The translations under genes were made by a program, and so were the position numbers. From positions 1,610,720 through 1,674,719 of the forward strand of contig NW_003101676.1 in the NCBI RefSeq assembly GCF_000003855.2: a DNA stretch of 64,000 bases, read 5' to 3'. Origin of the DNA: Blastomyces gilchristii SLH14081. Taxonomy: Eukaryota; Ascomycota; Eurotiomycetes; Onygenales; Ajellomycetaceae. This document shows, piece by piece, positions 11,195 to 24,409 of this stretch. Every line of letters starts with the position of its first letter. The stretch's first letter is position 1. The notes under the pieces were generated by a model that saw only the letters and a list, made by a program, of their open reading frames with translations, searched no databases and was not told the DNA's origin.

Positions 11195-12989
11195 GTTTGG
11201 GCGTCGTCACTTGTTTTGGATGACGATTATCGATTGACTATCTGGTTTCAAACACGCGGGATCCAGTGCCCCTTGCAGTGCCTCTTGTTTCCTTTATATT
11301 CGAACTTTCGAACTGCTTTGATCCCTTACCCCCGGTTCAGAATCGGAAGCCCAGGTAGGCAGGGGTTCGGTCTACTCTAGAAAGTGATTGAGCTAAAGTT
11401 AGTTAGGGGGGAAGGGTGGGATGTTGAGATGGAGGAACGATCAGCAAGGAGAAGGCATTCTGCCAGATACGAGGCGACCAGGACATTAAATGAAGCGCCG
11501 TCCAGCAGAATAACAGGACGAATAGCGGGAAATATTGTCTGTTGCATTTAAAACCATATATTAAAGAATAATAAGTATTATGTGGAAGCGAAGAGAACAA
11601 GACAACGGTGGGAGACGCTGAAGTGGGTTTAGCCGCATCCAGAGAGGCGAGGGCAAATTCCATGCGCAGCGCAGTCCTGAGAGTGGAAGAAAGGGAATTT
11701 AAAAAATAAAAAAATTTAAAAAAATAAAATAAAAAAAAAAGAAAGGAAAGGGGAAAGAAAGAGCAAAAGGAACCAAAGAAAGGGAAAAGAGGGAAAAGAA
11801 CGTCCCCCCTGGCAGTAACGAGTGATGAGTGCTGTGCAACCAGGCAGAGGGGAAATATACGTAGAGGATATATATAGATAGAACACCGTGTACAGTACAG
11901 CGGACGCGCCAGTGTTCTCCGGTAAAGCCGAGTTTGCAAATATGGAAACGCATGAATCGTTCCCCTGGGTGGAATAACTCTGGTACGGTACGTACGCCTG
12001 TGTTAATATGTATGTAGTAACTGAGGTTGTTTGTTGCTCTCACAAGGGTTCTTTCTTGTCCATGCGAGAGCGACTCTGATGATGGCCATGGCTCATATAT
12101 GTCATATATGGTTCGTCCTGATGAAAAGGAAAAGGTTGTATGTATTCTTTGTGCAGCCAAACCACTCCGTACATAAATAAACAAACAAATAACTACGAAG
12201 TAAGACAGATAAAAGAAAAGATCCAAGGATAGTAGCAATCTGCATGCTCGGCCTGCCTGGGGTGGAGTTGGCGCAGCGGCGATCAACGCCTCAATCACTC
12301 TCACATTCCAGCCCGAGGTTGCGATTTTCATGACGTCGGGTAGGCATAGTAGCATCCAATGGAGAGTACCCGTACTCTTTTCTTTCTCCTTCAGCGTTCG
12401 GATATAAGGGCAATGCAGGTATCAGTACATCCGTGAATTCCAGCCGGGGAACCGTCGTGGCTTGACAGCTGAGCAGAGGCCATCTAGGATAGAAGGGTCA
12501 GCTTGGGAAGTAATATCTGTAAGCCGTGAAACAGGAGAATATGTAGGTAAGGACGAAAGGATTCTGCATCTGACATGCACTGGACGATTATTGCTCTTCT
12601 TCTTCTTCTTCTTCTTGAGATAGCCAATTAGCGGGGATGCGAAGACGATGCCTCGCTTCCTGCAACAAAGTAAAAGTCGTTGTCTATATGGGATTTAAGC
12701 GATTACAGGCAAACTACCATAGGTATAGTGCTTCTCCTCCGCAGTTCTGGATAGTTATGAATGTAGTTAGCCATGCAGATGTAGCAATTATAATAATTAC
12801 TTAGATAACTAATGTTTGTGTGAGTGTATGAAATCAGAACCAGTTCATGGCTAGTAGCATCTCATTTGGCTCTCATAAGGCCACAAGCTATCATCTATCA
12901 TAATAACATTAGATATCCCCCCCCACCGTCAGAATATCCAACAGATTAAAGTATACCCATTCCAGTTTATAATACATCAAGATCTGATT

Positions 12990-13055
12990 TTACAAGGACC
13001 TTCGGATAGTGCAATTTTAATAATTGCACTATGGTTATTAAAACCCACCTTGTAA
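12990..13055. mobile_element. 66-bp MITE-like fold-back element
   Basis: The outer arms are TTACAAGG (12990-12997) and CCTTGTAA (13048-13055). The inner arms are ATAGTGCAATT (13006-13016) and AATTGCACTAT (13022-13032), both perfectly complementary. A TA dinucleotide borders each end outside CAAGG/CCTTG, as expected for a Tc1/mariner-type footprint. The strong hairpin potential is seen directly; the mariner relationship is inference. Confidence 0.5.
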
Positions 13056-13225
13056 TGTATGTACTTGGCAGCTAGGTGATAGATATAGGATTTTATAATA
13101 AGCAACGAAAATGACAGAACCTATTTAGTTAGCGGGCACTAAAATGATGTCATACACTAAATAAGTCCCCCTAATAATAGGGCTGAAGTTGCCACAGTCA
13201 GTCAGTCCAGTCCAGTTCCAGTCCT

Positions 13226-13293
13226 GGGTAACTAGCGGACGCCACCAATCCTCCTAATAATAAGCTTAAATTAGGCGCTAGCGTCCGTTGCCC
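13226..13293. repeat. Second imperfect inverted repeat, 68 bp
   Basis: The left arm has GGGTAAC then CGGACGC (13226-13232, 13236-13242); the right arm has GCGTCCG then TTGCCC (13281-13293). The arms pair except for a three-base insertion and one mismatch. It lies 170 bp from the fold-back at 12990 and could be a related or independent decayed terminal-inverted-repeat element. Confidence 0.4.
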
Positions 13294-15066
13294 ACGCGCT
13301 TGGTCTGGACCTTGACGTCGATATATCAAAAACAGCAGCATACTGGCTCCAGAGCAGGTCAAGGTTATTGACACACGAGACCCCAGCTGAATCTTGTTAC
13401 TTTATTTGTTGATATTGAGAAGTCCCTCCTGCGCGGTGGTTAGTAGAGGCTGTGAAAAAAAAAAAAAAATATCTCCACGGGATATTCATTCATTTTCCGT
13501 GATTGAAGCTGTGTTTTTAATTACAAGGTTGTTGTATGATAATGACGATGATGCTAGCAGTCTGCCGGAGCAAGTGAGAGAAAGACATCGAATAGAGAAT
13601 TGGAAGGGAAAAGGGTCCAGGTCAAGGTTGGAAGAAATTACTCGGGGGGAGAATCTGGTTAGAAGGCTATCTATCTCTGTCCTCCGTGGCCTATTCGGGA
13701 ACGCGAAAAATGCTACCACAGTTAGGCCTGTAACTCATTTACTTCGATTGGTTGGGCGAATCTAGAATATTAGACCCAGGTTTGGGTAATAATATATGTA
13801 GTAACGTTAAGGCTTTTGAAGTTCCGTCGACGTAAAGAAGCCCTATCACGGACAGGGGATGTAAATCACGCGCGGGAGCAGACTCGACGTGGTATCCCCC
13901 TCCCTGACTCTAAAAGGATCTGAGCAAATAAAAAGAAGAAAGTGAGAAAGGAGTATAGAGGGGGCTTGGAATAAGAAAGAAACAAAGTAGGAGGGCGGTT
14001 CGAGATGTCAGTGATGATAGTCGCCAAACACAGGCAACTCACCCTCGACACCCATGGAGAAAAAGAAAAGAAAAAGAAAAAAAAATATCTCCCAACGACT
14101 CAGGCTGGAAAATTAACTCCGTGTGAATAAAAAAAGTATTCCCGATTCCCGACGGGGTGAAGTAAAGAATCTCTCAAAAAGGACAAAACAGGACTGGCTA
14201 ACCCATCCACGGATAATGGATAACCCCATATATATATATATACTTTCAATAACAGAAAGTCATGTCTGTCGCTGATGATTACCAATGCAAATATCGTCGT
14301 CATCGGGGGAGGGGGTTGAGGCTGAGGTTGAGGAATTTGTACTGTACAAACAGCTTCCTCTCTACCCGTGTCCTAGAGACTATTTGGTGATGAAGAGTTT
14401 TAACCCGATTTAACTCATTGTCATGATTTGGGCCCCCCGAGTAGGTTGGGGGGGGGGGGGAACGGGGGGGAGGCCGAAGAATCTACATACATACATAGTA
14501 CATACAATTATTTTCTACCCCTGCTGCCATTTTTTGATAAACGGCTGTGGTGTGGTGGAGGGGCAAAGCGGAACAGATGCCTACGATAAAAGGAACGTGG
14601 ATATCTTAAAAAAAAAAAAAAAATCTCAGACGTCTTCAATGATAAATGGGGGGTGATTTTACACAGTCGTAGATTTTCTTCTTCCATATAATGTCCGTTA
14701 AACACAAGAGGACAATCTAGAATACAAGCATCAAAAGCGAGTGGTATGATCAACAGGGCTGTCTTGTTCGATCATCGAAAGGGCTGATGGAAAACGACGA
14801 AAAGAAAACTGCAAAAAGAAAAGACGAGACAAAAAAAAAGATGCAATCTGCAGACCATAATATCCTTCGTTGAAGAGAAGCCAGAAAAGAAAAACCCAGG
14901 AGTGAAAAAATTGATGTAATTACATGAATTGTGAAGATATAATTGATGCCCATTTTCTTTTCCTCTCCTTTTCCCCCTATCCTCTGCCGTGAGACGAAGT
15001 TGTTGTGGCTTGCCCACAGCTTAGTCTACCTACCACACGGGTGTTGTCATGAAATTTTTCGTCTTA

Positions 15067-17753
15067 TCAAGCACTGTCTTCTACGTAATCTTCTACTGTG
15101 GTTGCGCGGGATTTGCCTTTAGACGACGATTGATCTGACGGTGCTGGTTCCACGTCATTGTTTTCTTCTCCATCCGGCCCTGTTGGTGTATCTTCAGGCG
15201 CTGCCACTACAGGCTTACTAATTGTCCCGTTCGATACTGTTGAACTCCAGTCTGGAATGGGAGGGGCATGTTCTGCAGAGGGGCGATTAGTCCTAGAACT
15301 AGTCTGCACCGGTTCAGCCTGTGATCCGTGACTTGGCGCAGAGAATGCCAATGTAGGGTTTGGAGAGGATGAATCCAGGCTAGACCGTTGAACATCCAAA
15401 GGTTCATGGTTGAGAGAAGCTGCGCTGTTAGTTGATTCGTTCGTGGGGGGTGACGAAGTGTTTGGTGTTTGGGAAAATAGTTGAGTACTAGGCATTGACG
15501 ATGAGTGTGAGGGGAATGGAGGTTCCATAGAATGGGTGGTGGAGGTTTGAGTGGATGATGGTCCAGGATGATTAGCCTGCTGTAGAGGTAACAATGTCCA
15601 ACCTCGGGGCAGGATAAGCCCTTCGGGGAGACGACTGTCCCCCGAGCCCAGCGCAGGGACTTGTGGATGGGATGTGAACTGTCTTTGGCTGCCAGTCGCA
15701 GGAATATGTGATGATGCCATAGCAGTAGGAGTAATAGCTGGCGCAGTTGCAGCCTGTGGTTGTGGTTGCGGTTGTGGTTGTGTATGCTGGTTCGTCATGC
15801 TGGCTTGAGTAGCGCGAAGTCTGGCTAATTCAGCTTGTAACAAACGCACCACTTGCAATTGTTCAGCCGTAGCCCGCAAATTGTCAATCGCCTGGGAAAT
15901 ATGATGCTCAACATGCTGGAGATGGGCCTGCGTGTGTTGGAAGTTGAATTGCGTGTTTGATGCGGTTGGCTGTACGTTGTTGTGCTGGGCTGGAAGCGGC
16001 TGTTGGGCAGGCGGTCGCCCAAAGCCAAATCCAAAGCCGATTTGCTGCGGTCCAGCTGGCTGGCGGTTTGCATTAGCTCCTGGCTGAACAGGTGGCGCTT
16101 GGCCATCGTGGATCTGTTGTGCAAGGTTCTGGAACAAATCTCCACGGCCAGCTCCAAACCCGACGCGAATAGGCCCGAAATTGAACATCCACGCTCTTGG
16201 TCGAGCTTCTCCAGGTTGACCATCGGCTGCCCCGAAAGTCTGGTTTGCTCCCGCACCCTGAGCTTGATTAGCCATTCCACCGGGACCTCCAGGGGCAACC
16301 CCTGGAGCAGCAACGAAATCCTGACGTATTCGAGCTGAGGCAACAGGCCGTCGACATGTTGGACAGATTTGTTGGCGCTCTAGCCAGCTACGCAGGCATG
16401 CAAAATGGAGTATATGGCCGCAAGGGAGTTTCTTTGCCCTTAATCGATCCGAAATGGGACCAGAAGGTCTGGCTGGGGGTGCGTTCCCATTTGGAGCGGC
16501 TGCCGGTTGCCAAGGTTCCATCTCTTCGCGACAAATAATACATACATCCCCTGCCGCGATTTCTTCCGCAGTTGCATCCGGGTAGCGTTGGTGCATATCC
16601 CTTGTAGCATTGCGGTAACGAAGGAAGTCAACCACCCGCTTCCCAAATGACCTCATTGTAAGCACAACATCTCGAATAATGTGGATCGGTAATCCGTAGA
16701 AGGTGAAAAGGATCGCGAAGAAAGACATATAGACAACAAGTTTTACAAAGTCTATATGTTTAATCAGCTTGCGTAATCTTATCACGGGGGAATCAAACAG
16801 TAATGATTATAATTATACTCACCAGTTACGATATTGAGATAAAATACCCATCGGCCCTTTTCCTCCCAGCCAGGAACATCAAGCTCCATTTCATCAATAT
16901 CATCCTCATTTGGTAAATTATTTAGAGGTTCCTGTGACCCAGAGTTTGACTGTTGCTGGATTGCTTCCGCTCTCGCTGCTCGAATCTCCGCTCTTCGTTC
17001 CTCCATCTTCGCCTGTCGCTGTTGTCTAGTGATATAAATCTCCCAGAGGGAGATACCGTACCTCGCCGCGGTCGACGTCGAGAGGATTGATAGGATCGCA
17101 AACTCGAATCCAAACATCACCATCATGTCAGGTCGAGCCTTGCGGAGTACTGTCTTCACGGCATATTCGAGCATAAGGGTGTTGAATACTACGGCCAAAA
17201 TCAGGGAAACTGCTAGTCGCGTATGGAAAAGGCGGGGGTTTTGCGGCGGCTGCTGCTCAAGTATTTCCACTCGACCCTCTCCAATCCATCCCCAAATTTT
17301 ACCAACAAGAAGGCAGACGAACATGACCAGAAACCAGGCTCCCATCTCGCCACGAAATATGGTCATCGCGAGGCATGTTTCCGTCACCGCAAACCAAGCT
17401 TTTTCATATAGTTGCTCCGTTTCGACTGGTCGGAGGGGTCCATATAGCAATCTCTGAAGTCCATATAGCACGAATCCGACGATCAAGAGGCAGAAGTTCG
17501 TTAGTATCTAAGTTTAGCTATTATTAGTCGGTTTATCTACTTTGAGCATTAACTCGAACGATCGTACACATACCATGAGGTTCGCGTTGCTCTGGGACAG
17601 ATAGACGCAGGCGGAATAAAAGTTTGCTCTCTGGTGTAAGGCCTTAAGGATCACGCCAGCAGCCAGAGCCGTCGAGGCCTAGGCGATAGTTAGAATCAGC
17701 TTCGTATATACTTTCATTAGATATCATACCCCAGCATAAGCTGCCAACCTCAT
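15067..17753 (-). CDS. HRD1: HRD1/synoviolin ER E3 ubiquitin ligase
   Basis: Four exons on the minus strand: 17753-17730, 17678-17574, 17507-16823 and 16751-15067, encoding 832 aa. Introns are 51, 66 and 71 bp, with GTATGA/GTATGT/GTGAGT donors, and all frames join. The first ~330 residues are multi-spanning membrane sequence with HRD1-like blocks ([19 protein letters not shown], then [12 protein letters not shown]). A RING-H2 finger follows at about residues 342-395: [29 protein letters not shown]. The rest is a proline/glutamine-rich cytosolic tail, typical of fungal and animal orthologues. HRD1 ubiquitinates misfolded ER proteins during retrotranslocation with Hrd3, Der1 and Ubc7 (known for the family). 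It is divergent from the MFS gene at 18563, with an 809-bp shared promoter. Confidence 0.95.
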
Positions 17754-18005
17754 GGCGGCGGACGCAGTTCCCTCGGCTAAGGCGTGTAAGAAAAAGAAAG
17801 GGGGTATCAAAGGAAAACAGCGGCTTATGAAAACATAGTTAAAGCGGATGGAAAAAGAAACCAGTGTGGGTGTTCTGTTTGCCCACTGCTGGGTGACTTG
17901 AAAAGTGGTAAAGTGGTCGTTGCAAGAGTGACGAACTTCAAGCCAGCTAGCATCATCAACGCGGTGATGGGGAGATCCGCCGGATGGGCTGGGGCAAAGG
18001 ATGGG

Positions 18006-18053
18006 CCAATCAGAGTGCTATGTTTGGGTTTGGTTACTAAGCTTGGTCACGTG
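18006..18053 (+). promoter_or_regulatory. CCAAT box and CACGTG E-box between HRD1 and MFS genes
   Basis: The divergent promoter contains CCAATCA (18006-18012), directly followed by CAGAGTG (18011-18017), and a CACGTG hexamer (18048-18053). CCAAT is bound by the Hap/CBC complex in fungi. CAGAGTG resembles the relaxed yeast UPR element CAGNGTG, which would suit HRD1, but a 7-base match alone is weak. Confidence 0.4.
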
Positions 18054-18562
18054 GAAATCATTGCCCGGAGATGTATGTGTCATGCAGCACTTATGCTATT
18101 AATACCGTTTATTTACCTTTGTCGGGGTGTTAAGAGATTTGAGGCGAAATCCGAGGAAATTCGGGCTCCTTTGAGAAGATCATTTCGCAAAAAACAACGT
18201 GAGTTTCATACTGAAAACAGATATCTATAAAACTGAGCTCCGCGGGTTAGCCTCGACCGCTTTGTCAGTCATGTGATGCGCTAAGTCATAATAAGCTAGC
18301 CCGAGTTTGCGGCAAATGCCCTACAGGCTACGTAGCCTTGAAGTCAAAATAATGGTCTGATATCATGTTCTATAACATTAACTCGGTAACCTCCCCACGC
18401 TGCGGGTTTAGTCACAACATTGGCCCCTCCAATATGATAATTGAGGTATTTCCTGCTGTTCCCGGAATACTACAATGCTTCCTGCAGTTCTAGCCAAAGT
18501 TTTCAGTACTAACTCCCCTGGATCTAATAGGGACGTGACAGCTCCGGCAATACCACGCCATA

Positions 18563-20451
18563 ATGTTTACCGCTACTAAATTGCAGACGGCAACCTACCT
18601 CTTAGGTGTTTGCCTGTTTTCGATCTCCTTCCTCGTCTTTTTGAACTCGTCGATATCCTTCGTAGTCACAGATCTAATTAATCTCCCAACCGGTGAAGGT
18701 GATGCTGTTGGTACGCTCGGCTTCGCGGATGAGCTGTTGGCCCTAGTGGCTTGTCCCGTATGGGGAATGTTATCGGATCGGATCGGGGTCAGATACGTGA
18801 GTTGGAAGTATCCATTGGATTACTATTTGGGTAAACTCTGACATTATATGTCAAGGTATGTACGGTAGGCTACCTGATTATCGCTCTGGCACTGGCCCTG
18901 TTTGTGCAGGCCAAAAATGTATACCCAGAGCTTCTACTAGGCAGGCTTTTGTTTAGCCTTGGTGGGTCGGCAGTAACCACTATGGTAACTGCTGTCCTTC
19001 CGGCTATAACTGCAAGCAAGAGCTCCTTGAATGGCACCTCCGCAAATTCAGATCAGAGTTCTGAAATAATTACGCCCACTTCCCCTCAGCCAGATGAATC
19101 CCAAAGGATATATGGCCATCTGCATCGACCGTCTAACGGTTCAGAGTTGACGATAACCCCCGTGCTTTACCAGGCGACATTGCCTGATTCAAAAACGCGT
19201 GAAAGGCGGGCAGCAAAGGGTTCAACGTCACATCTAGCTGGCATCGTTGGCATGCTTACAGGTTCTGGCGCCGTCGTTGCGTTGCTGGTTTTCCTGCCCC
19301 TTCCGGCGTGGTTTGAGAAATCAGGGCGGTCTCCTGCTCAATCAATCAAATTGAGCTACTACATAGTTGCTTTGCTCTCTCTTTCTGTTTCCGCAGTTTG
19401 TTTCATTGGCCTACGAAATCTACCTGATGATCAGTACACAGGATGGAAGTCACTATTCAGGGCCCCTAGAGCCCATACTTCAGATGGACCACAACCCACC
19501 ACAGCAATGACGTCGAACTCACCTCTATCGTCATTATTTCCTAAATCATACCTATCACAATTCAGTGCATCATTCCTTCTCGGCTTTAAACAGCCGGGAA
19601 TAGGGCTCGCATATTTGGGCGGATTTGTCGCCCGAGCCTCAACCGTTGGCATCTCCCTATTCATTCCTCTATATGTCAACCAACATTTCAGGCGCTCAGG
19701 TCTTTGTGATGAAAGCCACCCCAGTAACAAGAGCCACGTACTTGAAACCGACCTGGGTGAGATCAAACAGTCGTGTCCGAAAGCCTACATTGTTGCTTCA
19801 ATATTGACGGGTGTTGCACAACTCATCGCCTTGTGCTTCGCACCAGTCTTTGGCTATTTCTCAGCAAAATCTAAACGACACAATGTCCCGCTCCTTTCCG
19901 CTGCTCTGGCTGGAATTATTGGCTATATTTTCCTTACCCTCCTACCAGCTCCTCAGATATCTGGGCCGGGGGGAAGCCCAGTGATATTCGTCGCCATGGC
20001 CCTGGTCGGGATTAGCCAGATTGGGTCTATCGTCTGCAGCCTCGCAGGCCTCAGTACTCATGTTCTTGGACCGGACCATTACCAAGATACAGCATCGTGC
20101 CACCATGACTCGGATGGACGACGAACAAATGCAGCCGACTATGCTACCCTAGAGGACTGCCCAGGCGCCAGAGACAATTTTTCAGATGAGAGCGCCGCCC
20201 TTCTTCCAAAACCTATGTCATCAGCAGCAAACTCCAACAATCTGGTTCACCTCAAGGGTTCCGTTGCTGGAATGTATTCGCTGTATGGGGGGGCAGGTAT
20301 TCTCCTCCTTACAAAAATTGGAGGTCTCCTCTCAGATAAAGTGTCTCCGAAGTCGCCATTCTACATCCTTGCCGGCTTCAATGGGCTTCTTTTAGTAGCT
20401 GGTGTAGTAATCAGCGTGCTGCAGAGGTGGAATTACGGGAAAGTTGTATAA
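18563..20451 (+). CDS. Major facilitator superfamily transporter
   Basis: Two exons, 18563-18796 and 18856-20451, give 609 aa. The 59-bp intron (GTGAGT...TCAAG) keeps frame. About 12 hydrophobic segments can be counted. The loop after TM2-3 has the MFS motif A form, GMLSDRIGVR (residues ~69-78). Two long hydrophilic insertions, rich in Ser/Thr/Asp, lie after TM4 (residues ~140-220) and before TM11 (~480-540). The first separates the early helices from a GIVGMLTGSGAVVALL helix. The substrate cannot be told from sequence; I do not recognise the subfamily. It is divergent from HRD1. Intergenic TTTTA repeats follow the stop. Confidence 0.88.
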
Positions 20452-23400
20452 GTTGCCTTTGTGTTATTTTATTTTATTTTATTTATTTATTTATTTTTTT
20501 TTTTTTTGCCAGAAAGCGGGTACCCCCTTCCATCCTTGCCTGAATGAGTTCATTCTCCCCAACTTTTCTCTCGGCTAGGCAACGTATCTATTTGGGTTAT
20601 AGGCCTGAGATAAAATAAAACCATGTGTATTTACACTTCAGTTTCCGGTGTTCGTTCCTCAGCTTCAACTGAGGGCTTCATTCCAACCGTTTCAGCAACG
20701 TGTAGTGTAGGAGAAGGGAGGTTACATGGAAAGAGCCTTCAGTCTACCTTAGACATGATAAGCAGGGATGTTAGGGATTCTATCGCCTGTGCACCGTAGC
20801 AGATGAAGATGTTTTCGAGCATAGAGACTTCAATTTACGGGGTAAACAGCAGATATGGAACACCATATCTAGGTTTTGGTTTCAGAAAGGTAAAGACACG
20901 AGAAGAGCGAGGAGGCAAGAATCAAACGGAACAAGAAATGACATGAAACCAAAAGTCAATGATGAAAGGAAGCAAGAAGGGTGGAAATTGCAAAGACTAG
21001 TTAACCTTACCAGCCGAAGTTATTGTGATCTATCGACTAAGCTATTGAATTGAAACGAGACACAACCAAGCAAAAGTTGGCCTGTTGTCTCTCAACATTT
21101 TATGAAGGGTGTCAAATGTATAACGGCAATGTGCAGGAAGGAAATTGATGTGAAACTGGTTATGAAACGCATTTTTATTCCTATGAACAGCTGAGCTGCT
21201 CTTGGTTCACAATATTTGGGTCAGTTGAAGGGTTTATTTTTGGGTCGGGAGCTGTAACTAGGTATGTAGATGTACATGTATGTCCGACGTTACTGTAAAC
21301 CAGGCAATCAGATGCTCCCAGGAAGGGATTTGTATGAATATTTTGTGCGTTTCTGCAACGGGTATTTGTACATGTGCAGTGCATACACGTCAAAGAATGA
21401 AAAGCTTTTCATGTCATGCGAAGTAAATATATGTATGTATATGTACCGTACATTGATGTACCCGCGTAGACAAAGGTGAAGTGCGTATGCACAACTATTT
21501 TTTCGCAAAGAAACGCTCGAGCATAAACCCACAGGCTTGCAGTTTGGCACGTCCAGGAAGGCAGAGCTACAGAGAACAGGTGCATGATAAACAAAGGGGG
21601 GAGAAGGTAAGCTCCCATTGACGACCTCCCTAAAAACTGGACATGCCCGGATAGGCACAATAATAATAAAAGATAATTCATGATTGAAATGTGGTAAACT
21701 AGTTCCCTCGCTTAGCCCGGCAAAAAAATGCTTCCAGTACAAAAAATTTATAGTTGGGGTTCAAGAAAGAAGAAATGGCAATATTCTCCGAGCTACATTA
21801 TAGTTCATGGTCCAGCCTTTCTGCCGTTTGATCTTGGCTCTTCATTCTGCGGCGGTTTCTTCACCCTCAGACAATCCCTAGCACGAAGCCATGCCTTCCA
21901 TCTGCTCCTTCAATAGAAAAAGCAAAACGAGGCGTGGAAAAGGACCAGAAGAAAGGCGGGAAAGGAAGGTGTTCTCGAAGCACGGACGAAGGTCCTCCCC
22001 TCTCGGTTTTACCTTCTCGAAAGTTCTGCAGCTGCAGGTAGGGTTCCGGCGTCCATGTCCGTGCCTACAGCAATACGCTGTATATGTTGCGTCAAGAGCT
22101 GCATTGCAGCGTGCCTAAAGGCGGGCCCTAGCCGATCCTGATCTTGGATTATTCTTTTCTTTTCTTTTTATCCAGCCTCATCGTGTTATTGGCGGTCATG
22201 GGGGACAACAGTGTGGGATTGGCTCGGCAATTTGCAGCATATAGCACTAGCGTGATGTAAGGTTGTCAATTTTTCATCCCTTTCTTCCTGCTAGGCGTTT
22301 TAATTTCTGACCTATCAATAAACCTGCCATGCAGAGATCGTTAGATTTGTACGGGGACCCTATCGGGCTCTATCGTCCCAAGCTTTCCTGTTGCTCTGCA
22401 GGGACAAAAGTGTCAAATTTTAACCCCAACTTTCAAAAATATCACCAAAAGAGAGGGAAAAACAAGAAAAGTAAAGAAAAGAAAAATTTTAAAAATCAGA
22501 AAAACTACTAGATAAGGCAATGACTAATAGCTGAAACTCGTTTTATATTGCTGGACAACGAAAGAAGGGTGGGGTAATGGCCACGTTCAGGGCTGGTCCC
22601 CATGCATGACTATATTGAGAAAGGTGATAGGACCGGTGGTGATCAGGACGAGCGGGAAGAGCAGGAAGAGCACGGAGGCAATGAATGATCTAGATCATAC
22701 AGGAACCGAAAGTTAAATATTCCCAAGCCTCTAAGCATCCGCTTTGCATAAAAAGGCAATCGGGAATAAAGAAGAAAAGAAAAAGAAAAGAAAAACGTGA
22801 GGCAACGGCGGCAGTCAATTAATCGGCACAGCCACAGATTGCCACGAGCAAACTTTGAGGTGGAAGCAGCCCTGGAAGCATTTGAAGGTAGCTAGCGCTC
22901 CTTAATGCTGCACTGGGACATACTCGGACACATGAAATAGCTGAAATAGAGTGTATTCTTCGACGACATAAGAGTTGAACATTCCAGTGCATTGCAGGTC
23001 CATGCCTGCAACATCTGCTGCTAAATGTTAGAGTGGTAAGTGTTTTCAAGAAATCCTTACAAGAATCCGCCTGCAAGGAAACCTGCGTTCGAAGAGGATT
23101 GGAGCCAAAACGTGGCTTTTCTCTCGACCATTGAGAGCATGGCGGGTGTGCAATGAAAGATGTGACAACACAATCGACAAGGCTTAGGGCGCTCAGATCG
23201 CAGGGCGCCAAGTTTGTCAGGAATGCAACCAGTCATATCATAGGAAGTCCCTACTTCACTCATGACATGCCAGATTATCATTGAAACTGAAGAACACGTT
23301 TGCGGCTTCTCCAAAACATAAGGAAAACATGACGTTAGCCTTCACTGATGCGTTAGATTCTAATAATAATGCAACCCGCAATGCGCGGAAGTTACACTCA

Positions 23401-24409
23401 AAGGAAAGCGGGAGGTTGCTAGAAACAGATGACAGCTAATGTTGACGTATCGAAGGGCATGTTCCTCGAAAATTCTAGAGTGTTGCCAGTTGCGATGGCT
23501 TGCAGTTAAGATCATCGAATACCAACAAAAGTTGGTGATAGGCATGCGCAAGGGACCGTTACCTTGGGCAATGCATGTAAGGAGCCTTCAACTATCAGTT
23601 TTTGGAATGGGAAAGCCTTTATTTTGGCGAGGAAATCGGGTAGATCCATACACATGTTGTTTGCTTCCCTAACCAATTTTAAAAGCAATATTAAGCTCTA
23701 TTGCAACCCGGGGAATGTTGGACCAGTGATTATGGACACTCAACGGCTTTCCACGCTTCGAATATTGGTCCATGCCGTCTCAGCTGCAAGTGCCACATAC
23801 CACAACAAGGGAGGTTGCGAGGAAAGTTTTATCGGTGAAAATAGTTGTAAATTCTCCGCGATGGACTTCATAAATCCGAAATAATTTAACGAAGTCACCA
23901 TCACCTAGAAAACTAAAATATATTTCTCAAATTCATTATCTTTGCTAAATTTTCACAGCACTTGGATATTGATTTCGGTGTTTCATTCTGGGAACTAAGA
24001 GTCAAACACAGCTTAAATCGAACGTAAACGAAGGAGGTAGTCTTCGGTGCTTCCAGGTAAGCTTCTATTGTACATCGAACATTTCATATTCAAACGCAGC
24101 TGAATGCCTAACGTGTCAATATTAGAATATTTCCACTGGAGGGAGTGCTCAGAATTCGTACCCGTAGCTCGCTAGAATCCCTATTATAAAATTTTAGCTA
24201 GCTTCACATCAATTTCTCGAAAATCTCGAAGATTCGCGTTGGTCCATCCAACAAAGAAGCATTACAACAACTGCCCGAGTTGACTCTGTTCAAATTCTTC
24301 TAGTCCTCTCTGGTAGAGGACAGGAGTTTCATCGGCTTGCACCATATCGTTCCAGGTGGCTTGGCGCTGGAGAGCATAGCAATCTCCTCCCAACAGCTGT
24401 TGTGGAGAT
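20452..24409. other. Intergenic region, 4 kb
   Basis: It starts with a (TTTTA)n/poly-T tract (20464-20507), probably in or beyond the MFS 3' UTR. No gene is supported on either strand; short frames at 21.3-21.7, 22.8-23.3 and 23.4-23.9 kb have no domain signature or plausible splice partners. An A-rich low-complexity stretch lies at about 22440-22500 and another at 22770-22795. Part of it is presumably the promoter of the SANT-like gene. Confidence 0.55.

Larger units (their letters stand above)
11195..15066. other. Gene-poor intergenic region, 3.9 kb
   Basis: No convincing gene on either strand. It contains a (CTT)7 microsatellite (12594-12616), two small inverted-repeat elements (12990-13055 and 13226-13293), poly-A tracts (13456-13469, 14610-14623), a poly-G run (about 14450-14460) and GTACTGTAC motifs at 11890 and 14339. 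Open frames here are low-complexity and lack domain features. Confidence 0.6.

Noticed and set aside
12240..12355. Ankyrin-like string (VRVIEALIAAA) on the minus strand
   Set aside because: A single short resemblance with no repeat partner, no clean frame and low-complexity sequence downstream.
11403..12355. Two long minus-strand frames (178 and 218 codons)
   Set aside because: Their middle is A/T homopolymer-driven (poly-Phe/Leu) and no family feature or splice pattern supports them.
17898..18230. 110-codon plus-strand frame upstream of the MFS gene
   Set aside because: No domain, and it overlaps the divergent promoter of HRD1; probably chance.
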